Of a stretch of 11,458 bases of DNA, positions 5,897 through 11,458 are shown piece by piece (position 1 is the first letter of the stretch; each line of letters starts with the position of its first letter). Source of the stretch: an uncultured Lachnospiraceae bacterium (GTDB lineage: Bacteria; Bacillota; Clostridia; Lachnospirales; Lachnospiraceae); the NCBI GenBank assembly GCA_910577655.1, contig CAJTOW010000122.1, forward strand, positions 1-11,458. The letters run 5' to 3'. A program made the position numbers and the translations under genes. Below the pieces are notes generated by a model. The model saw only the letters and a list, made by a program, of their open reading frames with translations, had not been told where the DNA came from and made no database searches.

Positions 5897-6382
5897 ATGA
5901 AAAAAGCGATTGAGATGATGCAGAAGATCCAGGTTGCGATCGGTGGATTCTTCTTATGCGTATTTCTCCTGACAGTTGTATTCCAGATGCTGTCCCGCTA
6001 TATGGGCATCGCTGCTACCTGGACGGAGGATGTATCCATGTATTCCTTTATCTGGGCAGTATTTATGGGAGGCGGCGCTATGGTCTATGAGAAGCGCCAC
6101 TTCGCATTCACTTCCATCAGCGATATGCTGAAGGACGGGCCGGCGAAGAAGATCCTTTCCATTGTGATCTCCGTGATCATGCTGTATTTCGCAGTTCTGA
6201 TGGCCTACTATGGCTATAAGGTCACCAGGCAGTTCTGGAACTATACCTGGGTCAATATCCCTTCCTTCAAGAGAGGCCCGACCTGGCTGTGTCTTCCGCT
6301 GTGCGGCGTGACTTCCGCCATCTATCTGGTGTACCAGATCATTGACGATATCGGAAACCTGGCGAAAGGAGGAAATAAATAA
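5897..6382 (+). CDS. dctQ: TRAP transporter small permease subunit (DctQ/YiaM type)
   Basis: Four-helix integral membrane protein that pairs with DctM and is needed for receptor-dependent, sodium-driven uptake. The 161 residues show four hydrophobic spans at about 13-33, 47-64, 87-108 and 130-150. The DctQ-type motif TWTEDVSMYSFIW follows the first span (families usually show W-(T/S)-E-(D/E)). The ATG at 5897 has GAAGGAGA (5883-5890) upstream. The stop TAA (6380-6382) overlaps the dctM ATG in TAATG, so the two membrane subunits are translationally coupled, as is common. The length is typical of the family. Confidence 0.92.
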   Translation: MKKAIEMMQKIQVAIGGFFLCVFLLTVVFQMLSRYMGIAATWTEDVSMYSFIWAVFMGGGAMVYEKRHFAFTSISDMLKDGPAKKILSIVISVIMLYFAVLMAYYGYKVTRQFWNYTWVNIPSFKRGPTWLCLPLCGVTSAIYLVYQIIDDIGNLAKGGNK

Positions 6383-7671
6383 TGGGTGCGATTCTGGTTA
6401 TTATGTTCATTGCCTTCGTGGCGCTTGGTGTACCGATTTCTTTTGCCCTGGGTGTGGTATCTTTCACTGGTATCGCTTCCCTGGCCCAGATTCCTAATAC
6501 AGTTGTATTTTCCAAGATGTTCAATGGTCTGAACAGCTTTACGCTTCTGGCGGTGCCGCTGTTCATTCTGGCCGCTAACCTGATGAATGAAGGTGAGATC
6601 ACAGAGAAGCTGATCGACTGCTGTAATGCCCTGGTAGGTCATTTCCGCGGCGGTCTGGCTTACTCCAACGTGCTGGTATCCATGATCTTTGCCGGTATCT
6701 CCGGTTCCTCCCAGGCCGATACGGCTGGCGTAGGTAAGATTTTCATCCCTTCCATGGAAAAGCAGGGGTATGACAAGGGAACCTCTGTAGGTGTCACGGC
6801 GGCATCCTCCACTTTGGGCTCCATCATACCGCCCAGTATTACCATGGTGGTTTATGCAGGTATCGCAAATGTCAGTACCGGCGCCTTGTTCATGTCAGGA
6901 CTTGTACCAGGTATTCTCCTGGGCCTTGCCATGATGGCAGTGGTCAAGATGTACTCCAAGAAAAAGAATTTCCCCAAGTCCGAGCGTGTGCCGGCCAAGG
7001 AAGCCCTTCATCTGGTATACCAGTCCCTGCCGGCCCTGCTGACTCCCATCATTCTGATCGGCGGTATCGTGTCCGGTCTGTTCACTCCTACGGAGTCGGC
7101 GGCATTTGCCAGTATGTATGCACTGCTGGTGGGCTTGTTCTTCTACCGTACCATCAAGGTGAAGAACCTTCCCAGAATCCTGATTGAGACCATGAAGATG
7201 TCTTCTCTGTCTCTGTTTGCACTGGCTACGGCCAATGCCCTGGGCGAGCTTTTGAGCTACTATCAGTTAAATGTGATCGTGCAGCAGTTCTTCCTGAACA
7301 TGTCTGGCGGAAGACTGGTCTTTTTGCTGGTGGTTGTGGCATTCTTCATGTTCGTGGGAACCTTCATGGACGCGGTTCCGGCTATGATCTTGTTCGTGCC
7401 GATCATCCTGCCGTCTGCTACCGCGCTGGGGATAAGCCCCATCATCCTGGGGCTTATCATCGTAGTGACCCTGGCTCTGGGCCTGGTGACACCGCCCTAT
7501 GGACTGTGTCTGCTGATTGCTTCGTCTATCAGTGGAATCACTATTGAAGACGCGTTTAAGGGAACGCTTCCTTACTTCCTGTCTTCCATCCTGGTACTGA
7601 TGCTTCTGGTGCTGTTCCCGAATCTGTGGCTGACGATCCCGTCGCTACTGTTCCCGGCACTGTTTATCTAA
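6382..7671 (+). CDS. dctM: TRAP transporter large permease subunit (DctM/YiaN type)
   Basis: Transport subunit of the TRAP system: a multi-span ion-transporter-superfamily protein that moves substrate with sodium using an elevator-type mechanism. The 429 residues are almost entirely hydrophobic helices, consistent with about 11-12 spans. Family stretches include ALGVPISFALG at the start, LLAVPLFILAANLMNEG, SMIFAGISGSSQADTAGVGKIFIPSMEKQGYDK, ASSTLGSIIPPSI, GLFTPTESAAFASMYAL and the closing LGLVTPPYGLCLLIASSISG. The start has AAAGGAGG (6365-6372) 9 bases upstream and overlaps the dctQ stop by one base. It is the last gene of the cassette; no kinase, epimerase or decarboxylase for the rest of the diketogulonate pathway follows. 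Confidence 0.94.
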   Translation: MGAILVIMFIAFVALGVPISFALGVVSFTGIASLAQIPNTVVFSKMFNGLNSFTLLAVPLFILAANLMNEGEITEKLIDCCNALVGHFRGGLAYSNVLVSMIFAGISGSSQADTAGVGKIFIPSMEKQGYDKGTSVGVTAASSTLGSIIPPSITMVVYAGIANVSTGALFMSGLVPGILLGLAMMAVVKMYSKKKNFPKSERVPAKEALHLVYQSLPALLTPIILIGGIVSGLFTPTESAAFASMYALLVGLFFYRTIKVKNLPRILIETMKMSSLSLFALATANALGELLSYYQLNVIVQQFFLNMSGGRLVFLLVVVAFFMFVGTFMDAVPAMILFVPIILPSATALGISPIILGLIIVVTLALGLVTPPYGLCLLIASSISGITIEDAFKGTLPYFLSSILVLMLLVLFPNLWLTIPSLLFPALFI

Positions 7672-7672
7672 A

Positions 7673-7733
7673 GGGTGTCCGGAATTGCTTTTGCAGGCTG
7701 TGTCTCCCGTTTTGCGGGACATCACAGGCACCC
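7673..7733 (+). terminator. Possible weak terminator or processing hairpin after dctM
   Basis: Directly after the dctM stop three nested stems can form: GGGTG (7673-7677) with CACCC (7729-7733), CTGTG (7698-7702) with CACAG (7723-7727), and TCCCG (7705-7709) with CGGGA (7715-7719). No T-run follows, so it is at best a weak terminator and may instead stabilise the 3' end of the transporter message. Confidence 0.35.
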
Positions 7734-7829
7734 CTTGCGGGGCTTTGGGGCAAATGAAGGAGACCCAGAGGGCTGAGCTGGCTGAATGTCCCAGGCGTAT
7801 TTTCCGGATGCCGGAATAAATATACACAG

Positions 7830-7935
7830 AAGAGGCTGTCATAAGATGATCTCTGCCCACAAGATATTACGGTGATATCCAACAGATCACCTGGTATATT
7901 GTGGGCAGGGAGGCATTTTTGACAGCCTCTTTTTC
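7830..7935 (+). terminator. Nested 100-bp inverted repeat ending in a T-run; terminator or MITE-like element
   Basis: AAGAGGCTGTCA (7830-7841) pairs perfectly over 12 bases with TGACAGCCTCTT (7920-7931), and the right arm runs into TTTTTC. Inside are a second perfect stem, CTGCCCACAA (7853-7862) with TTGTGGGCAG (7899-7908), and a third, GGTGAT (7871-7876) with ATCACC (7886-7891). The T-run makes it a good factor-independent terminator for the dctM transcript. The long nested symmetry with near-terminal inverted repeats is more than a terminator needs and could mark a small non-autonomous mobile element. I see no clear target-site duplication. Confidence 0.6.
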
Positions 7936-8042
7936 GTTGGGGGATAACTGATTTTGCAGGTTTTAATATGCGCGCAAAGGACCGGCGGTGCCTGATTGTA
8001 AATGATATTGCAGATTCTCCAGGTCCTGCCCCTCATTTTGTG

Positions 8043-8073
8043 AAGAAAAGAAACATTCATTCCTGCTTTTCTT
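8043..8073. promoter_or_regulatory. Inverted repeat overlapping the GH1 -35 box
   Basis: AAGAAAAG (8043-8050) and CTTTTCTT (8066-8073) are perfect 8-bp inverted repeats separated by 15 bases. The right arm runs into the -35 box TTGAAG. This could be a binding site for the RpiR-family regulator encoded nearby, but A/G-rich repeats of this length can occur by chance. Confidence 0.35.
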
Positions 8074-8100
8074 GAAGTTTATAAGGCTTCAGGATACAAT
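8072..8100 (+). promoter_or_regulatory. Predicted sigma-A promoter of the GH1 gene
   Basis: TTGAAG (8072-8077) and TACAAT (8095-8100) are 17 bases apart, giving a start near 8107 and a leader of about 27 bases. It lies downstream of the nested hairpin terminator, so the GH1 gene is probably a separate transcription unit from the TRAP cassette. The rest of the gap, 7936-8042, holds nothing I can name. Confidence 0.65.
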
Positions 8101-8133
8101 CGAACTATCAAATCAAAGAGAGAGGGCAGTATA

Positions 8134-9543
8134 ATGAAAACGTTTCAAAAGACATTTCCGGATGGTTTTCTGTGGGGAGGGGCAATGGCGGCCAACCAGG
8201 CTGAGGGAGCATATCTGGAGGATGGCAAGGGGCCGGATATCTCTGGCGGGTTTGCCCATGGCATCAAGCATGACTATGATCCCGTGCCTGATCCCCAGAA
8301 GTATTATCCTACCCACGAGGCCATAGATTTCTATCACCGCTACAAAGAGGATCTGGCCCTGATGGAAGAGATGAACTTCAAGGCGTTCCGCACCTCCATC
8401 AACTGGTCCAGGATCTATCCCATGGGGGATGAGGAGGAACCCAATGAGGCGGGTCTGCGTTACTATGATGACTTGTTCGATGAGATGAGAAGAAGGGGCA
8501 TGGAACCGGTGGTCACCCTGAGCCATTATGAAACACCGGTTCATCTGGTGGAGAAGTATGGAAGCTGGAGGAGCCGGAAGCTGATCAGATTCTTCCTGCG
8601 CTACTGTGAAACGGTTTTTACCAGATATAAAGGGAAGGTCCGCTACTGGCTGACGTTCAATGAGCTTAATAATATGCGCAGAATGCCCGGGGGCGCCGGC
8701 GGGATATTCTTTAAAGAAGGGGAGAATCAAAAACAGGTCATCTATCAGGCCAGTCACCATATGTTTGTGGCCCACAGTCTGGCTGTAAAGCTTTGCCATG
8801 AGCTGTGTCCAGATGCGAAAATCGGGTGTATGCTTTCCCTGAGCAATACCTATCCCCATACCTGCAGGCCGGAGGATGTATTTGAGACTATGGAGCTGCG
8901 CCGCCGTTCCCTGTTTTACGGTGATGTGATGATACGGGGATATTATCCCAGTTATACAGCGCGTATCTGGGAGGAAGAGGATATCCATGTGAGCATGGAG
9001 CCGGGAGACGAGGAGATCATCCGGCAGTACCGTTCGGATTATCTGGGATTCAGCTATTACCGGACCTCCACCCACGAATATGGCCAGCCCTTTTACGGTG
9101 ATACGGGCGGAGACCAGGGAACTCCCAATCCCTATCTGGAGACAACTCCCTGGGGATGGCAGATTGACCCCCTGGGTCTGCGCTACACCCTGAATGAGCT
9201 GTATGACCGGTACCAGATTCCGCTGTTTGTGGTGGAGAATGGCCTTGGGCAGGTGGATGAAATCTCAGAGGATGGATGTATCCATGACGACTACCGGATT
9301 GATTATGTGAGAAGACATGTCCAGGCCCTGCGGGAAGCCATCCGGGATGGGGTGGAGATCATGGGATACACCTACTGGGGGCCGATTGACATCGTGTCGG
9401 CAGGAACCGGGGAGATGAGGAAACGGTATGGATTTGTCTATGTAGACCGGGATAATGAAGGGAAAGGAACCCTGGCCCGGAGGAAGAAGGATTCCTTTAC
9501 ATGGTATCAGCGGCTTCTTGCATCCAATGGGGAGGAGTGCTGA
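8134..9543 (+). CDS. bglA: 6-phospho-beta-glucosidase, glycoside hydrolase family 1
   Basis: Cytoplasmic retaining glycosidase that splits PTS-phosphorylated beta-glucosides into glucose 6-phosphate and the aglycone or glucose. The 469-residue protein is a complete GH1 barrel. The N-terminus reads FPDGFLWGGAMAANQAEGAY, the GH1 front signature. The acid/base is Glu177 in TFNELNN and the nucleophile is Glu368 in VVENGLG. The phospho-sugar pocket is indicated by VSAGTGEMRKRYGFVYVD with Ser422, Lys430 and Tyr432, equivalent to the S/K/Y phosphate-binding set that separates 6-phospho-glycosidases from plain beta-glucosidases. The overall pattern closely resembles E. coli BglA. The ATG at 8134 follows AGAGGG (8121-8126). 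It is convergent with the RpiR regulator and overlaps it by 37 bases. The PTS EIIBC gene beyond the regulator would provide its substrate. Confidence 0.92.
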   Translation: MKTFQKTFPDGFLWGGAMAANQAEGAYLEDGKGPDISGGFAHGIKHDYDPVPDPQKYYPTHEAIDFYHRYKEDLALMEEMNFKAFRTSINWSRIYPMGDEEEPNEAGLRYYDDLFDEMRRRGMEPVVTLSHYETPVHLVEKYGSWRSRKLIRFFLRYCETVFTRYKGKVRYWLTFNELNNMRRMPGGAGGIFFKEGENQKQVIYQASHHMFVAHSLAVKLCHELCPDAKIGCMLSLSNTYPHTCRPEDVFETMELRRRSLFYGDVMIRGYYPSYTARIWEEEDIHVSMEPGDEEIIRQYRSDYLGFSYYRTSTHEYGQPFYGDTGGDQGTPNPYLETTPWGWQIDPLGLRYTLNELYDRYQIPLFVVENGLGQVDEISEDGCIHDDYRIDYVRRHVQALREAIRDGVEIMGYTYWGPIDIVSAGTGEMRKRYGFVYVDRDNEGKGTLARRKKDSFTWYQRLLASNGEEC

Positions 9544-10415
9544 TCCCCTGAATGATAGAAATAACTTCGCTCAATTTTCCGCTGGGAAAAGAGAGTGAGG
9601 TTATTTTTATTTTGCTCGTAATCCAGGGAGAAGATCTGGCCGTACAGGCAGTCAAGGAGATAGAACATGGCTGTCCGTGATACAAAGGAGCCCATTTTAA
9701 AGCGGCTTTCCGAGCTGGCGATCCGGAGAGTGACGGCGGCAAGATTGTCATAGGGCCAGGGATTTTCGGCAGCGGTAACCAGGATAAAGGGAATCCGGCT
9801 GCTCATAAGCTCATCTACAAGATAATGCACCTGCCGGCTGTTGCAGTAATGGGAGATCAGAAGGGCAGCCTGACGGATCTTGTCACTGGAGCGCAGGCAT
9901 CTGGCTTCCTGAAAACCGTTTGGGGATTCCAGGGTGGACTGTTTGCCGATGCGTATCATCTTGTAGTGAAAGTCTTCTGCCAGGATCAGGGATTCTCCCC
10001 TGCCGTAGATATGGATCACATCCGCCCTGGCAAGCATCCGGGCGGCTCTTCCCAGAAGATTATAATCCAGATTGCTGAAGGTAGTCTGCAAAGCCTGGGA
10101 GGAGAGATTGTAAAATGTCTCCGCAATGGCTCTGCTGTCGCTGTCCGGGGCAATGGGGACATCTACATGGATATGCTGGTTGTGGAGGACAAAGTCATTG
10201 AGGGCAGAGGCCAGCCGGATCTTGAAGTCAGCGAATCCCCTGGTTCCCAGCTTTTTGCACAGCCGGATGACGGAAGCCTGGGAAACATAGCATTTTTCAC
10301 TGAATTCTTCCAGGGTCAGGTTTATCACAATCCGCGGATTGCTCTCGATGAAATCGGTAATCTGTTTTTCAGAGTCAGTTAATTTCTTTTTTCCGAATAA
10401 TTGTTCAAGAATCAT
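9507..10415 (-). CDS. RpiR-family transcriptional regulator (HTH + SIS)
   Basis: Predicted sugar-phosphate-responsive regulator of the neighbouring beta-glucoside genes. The 302 residues contain an N-terminal RpiR helix-turn-helix domain (about 1-77; helix pair in LTLEEFSEKCYVSQASVIRLCKKLG) and a SIS sugar-isomerase fold (about 125-255; HIYGRGESLILAEDFHYKMIRIG is the phosphosugar-binding entry). I chose the ATG complementary to 10413-10415 because AGGAGG (complement of 10423-10428) sits 7 bases upstream and MILEQLFGKKKLTDSEKQI is a normal family beginning. The frame is open 67 codons further upstream but without family likeness. The last ~45 residues are charged and not recognisable; about residues 271-286 are written on the antisense strand of the GH1 terminator, and the tail overlaps the GH1 3' end. 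Divergent to the PTS gene. Substrate and sign of regulation are inferred only. Confidence 0.88.
   Translation of the reverse strand: MILEQLFGKKKLTDSEKQITDFIESNPRIVINLTLEEFSEKCYVSQASVIRLCKKLGTRGFADFKIRLASALNDFVLHNQHIHVDVPIAPDSDSRAIAETFYNLSSQALQTTFSNLDYNLLGRAARMLARADVIHIYGRGESLILAEDFHYKMIRIGKQSTLESPNGFQEARCLRSSDKIRQAALLISHYCNSRQVHYLVDELMSSRIPFILVTAAENPWPYDNLAAVTLRIASSESRFKMGSFVSRTAMFYLLDCLYGQIFSLDYEQNKNNLTLFSQRKIERSYFYHSGDQHSSPLDARSR
9560..9613 (+). terminator. Factor-independent terminator of the GH1 gene, inside rpiR coding sequence
   Basis: AATAACTTCGCTC (9560-9572) pairs with GAGTGAGGTTATT (9593-9605), with two G-U pairs. Inside it TTTTCC (9575-9580) pairs with GGAAAA (9585-9590) around a GCTG loop. 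The stem runs into TTTTATTTT. It lies 17 bases after the GH1 stop and wholly inside the opposing regulator gene. Read on the minus strand the same stem is followed by a weaker T-rich stretch, so it may act in both directions. Confidence 0.75.
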
Positions 10416-10455
10416 GGGGAAACCTCCTGATAATGGATGTACAAGCCTCAAAAAA

Positions 10456-10485
10456 AGTATACCAGAATCTGTCCTGTTTTTGCAA
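10456..10485 (-). promoter_or_regulatory. Predicted promoter of the RpiR regulator
   Basis: On the minus strand, TTGCAA (complement of 10480-10485) and TATACT (complement of 10456-10461) are 18 bases apart, giving a start near 10448 and a short leader before the AGGAGG and ATG. On the plus strand the same TTGCAA, read at 10480-10485, could serve as the -35 of a divergent promoter with GATAAA (10504-10509) for the PTS gene; that one is weak. Confidence 0.55.
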
Positions 10486-10496
10486 TTGTATTTGCA
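10481..10496. promoter_or_regulatory. Candidate operator TGCAA-N6-TTGCA in the divergent region
   Basis: TGCAATTGTATTTGCA carries perfect 5-bp inverted arms around a 6-base centre. It overlaps the -35 box of the regulator promoter and could serve the divergent PTS promoter too, the expected place for RpiR autoregulation. The remaining part of the gap up to 10639 holds a TTATCGATAA palindrome (10589-10598) and no clear terminator or antiterminator structure. Confidence 0.35.
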
Positions 10497-10639
10497 GAAA
10501 CCAGATAAAAAGCAGGAGCATTTATGAAGAAAAAAACCAGGTTTGCCGGGAAGGATTGAGGAAAACCGCCGCTTCAGGTATAGTGGACTTATCGATAAAG
10601 AAAAGGAATTCCTCAAATAAAGATGAAAGGTGAAGGGTT

Positions 10640-11458
10640 ATGGAGTACAAAAAAGCAGCAGTGGAAATACTGGAATTATGCGGCGGAAACGGAAATATCA
10701 GCAGTGTGACACATTGCGCGACGCGTCTGCGTCTGTTCACTGTGGATAAGAAGAGGGTGGATACAGAAAATATCAAAAAGATAAAAGGGGTTCTGGGCAT
10801 CGTATATTCCGGGGACGAGTTACAGATTGTTCTGGGGAAGAATCTGATCCCTGTCTACAATGAAGTATCCAGACTGCACAGTACAGGAATCTCCGGCGGG
10901 TCGGCAGCGTCTTCCGGCGGGTCGTCGTCGGCGTCTTCGCCGGAAGGAAAAGAGGCAGGGGAGAACCGTATCAAAGATCTGGGAGGAAGACTGATCGGTT
11001 TCATCTCTGCTGCCGTGACCCCCATGATACCAGGACTGGTTGCAGGCGGGATGTTAAAGACATTTCTGCTATTGCTTACTTTGGTCTGGCCGGTATTTAA
11101 AGAGGGGCAGACCTACACGCTTCTCAGTATGGTGGCGGATGTTCCCTTCTACTTTATGCCGGTATTTGTGGCCTATGGGGCTGCGCGGAAGCTGGGATCT
11201 ACGCCAGTGTTTGCCATGGTAGCCGCGGCGGCTCTGGTCTATCCGAATTTTGTGACCCTGCTGGGAGGAGAGGAAGCGGTCAGCATTCTCCAGATCCCGG
11301 TTATGTCGGTGAAATATAACAGCACCCTGCTGCCGGCCCTTCTGATCGCGGTGTGCGCCTGCTATGTGGAGAAGCTGCTGGTAAAGATCATTCCCGGCAT
11401 CATCCGGCCGGTGCTGCTGGGAGTAGGAACCATTGCCATCACCTATGTGCTGGGAATC
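10640..11458 (+). CDS. PTS beta-glucoside-type EIIBC permease, 3' end outside the window
   Basis: Membrane permease of the phosphotransferase system that imports and phosphorylates a sugar, most likely a beta-glucoside. The 273 visible residues start with an EIIB domain (about 1-75) with the phosphorylated cysteine in THCATRLR (Cys26) and the IIB segment VLGIVYSGDELQIVLG. A low-complexity Ser/Gly linker follows (about 81-107). The EIIC domain then begins with RLIGFISAAVTPMIPGLVAGGMLK and several membrane spans, including FYFMPVFVAYGAARKLG. This B-C order fits the glucose/beta-glucoside superfamily. Whether a IIA domain is fused at the end cannot be seen. The ATG at 10640 is preceded by AAAGGTGA (10626-10633). 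It is divergent from the RpiR gene and shares the locus with a 6-phospho-beta-glucosidase, matching a bglF/bglP/ascF-like role; sucrose or trehalose permeases are less likely alternatives. Confidence 0.9.
   Translation, partial: MEYKKAAVEILELCGGNGNISSVTHCATRLRLFTVDKKRVDTENIKKIKGVLGIVYSGDELQIVLGKNLIPVYNEVSRLHSTGISGGSAASSGGSSSASSPEGKEAGENRIKDLGGRLIGFISAAVTPMIPGLVAGGMLKTFLLLLTLVWPVFKEGQTYTLLSMVADVPFYFMPVFVAYGAARKLGSTPVFAMVAAAALVYPNFVTLLGGEEAVSILQIPVMSVKYNSTLLPALLIAVCACYVEKLLVKIIPGIIRPVLLGVGTIAITYVLGI

Noticed and set aside
8133..8147. cre-like ATGAAAACGTTTCAA at the GH1 start codon
   Set aside because: The symmetric arms TGAAA/TTTCA are one base closer than the CcpA cre spacing allows, so it is not a proper site.
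8113..9075. Long open frame on the minus strand opposite the GH1 gene (about 320 codons)
   Set aside because: A shadow of the GH1 coding sequence with no recognisable motif and no ribosome binding site of note.
9825..10382. 185-codon plus-strand frame opposite the regulator
   Set aside because: The minus-strand RpiR protein has clear HTH and SIS domains and a good AGGAGG; the plus frame has neither likeness nor a ribosome binding site.
1..11458. tRNA, rRNA, CRISPR array, transposase or phage genes
   Set aside because: None is visible on either strand; the only repeat-like elements are the palindromic ones listed.

Overview
The window looks like chromosomal DNA of a moderately GC-rich member of the Clostridia, most likely a gut Lachnospiraceae (Clostridium cluster XIVa type). 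This is inferred from purine-rich AGGAGG-type ribosome binding sites, a DUF896/YnzC protein (a Firmicutes family), a glutamate 5-kinase without a PUA domain, and protein sequences of clostridial character. The exact genus cannot be read from the sequence. There is no rRNA, tRNA, CRISPR array, transposase or phage gene.

Left third (1-2967): a housekeeping operon on the + strand made of proB (5' end outside the window), a small DUF896 protein, 5-formyltetrahydrofolate cyclo-ligase, and proA. ProB and ProA make glutamate-5-semialdehyde for proline synthesis. The cyclo-ligase recycles 5-formyl-THF. Its reading frame runs 56 bases into proA, so the two are probably translationally coupled.

Middle (2968-7935): a catabolic cassette on the + strand. 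It has a YiaK-type 2,3-diketo-L-gulonate reductase followed by a complete three-part TRAP transporter (binding lipoprotein DctP, small membrane subunit DctQ, large membrane subunit DctM). In E. coli, YiaK and the YiaMNO TRAP transporter belong to one gene cluster for 2,3-diketo-L-gulonate, so the same or a related sugar acid is the likely substrate. The promoter before yiaK is well formed (TTGCAA-N17-TATGAT). A perfect LacI-type palindrome covers its -35 box, and a tandem 13-bp repeat lies just upstream. The cassette has unusually large gaps. A 136-bp element built of inverted repeats and a second promoter lie before dctP, strong hairpins lie between dctP and dctQ, and a nested 100-bp hairpin ending in a T-run follows dctM.

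Right third (8040-11458): a beta-glucoside locus. A GH1 6-phospho-beta-glucosidase (+) converges on an RpiR-family regulator (-), and the regulator is divergent from the start of a PTS EIIBC permease (+, cut by the window end). The PTS would import and phosphorylate a beta-glucoside, the GH1 enzyme would split the phosphorylated product, and the RpiR protein would sense a phosphosugar and control the locus. The transcription terminator of the GH1 gene lies inside the 3' coding end of the opposing regulator gene.

Most of the unusual signal is non-coding: the operator/promoter at 2981-3052, the palindromic element at 4147-4282, the nested hairpin at 7830-7935 and the embedded terminator at 9560-9613. 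I did not find a clearly new multi-gene system.
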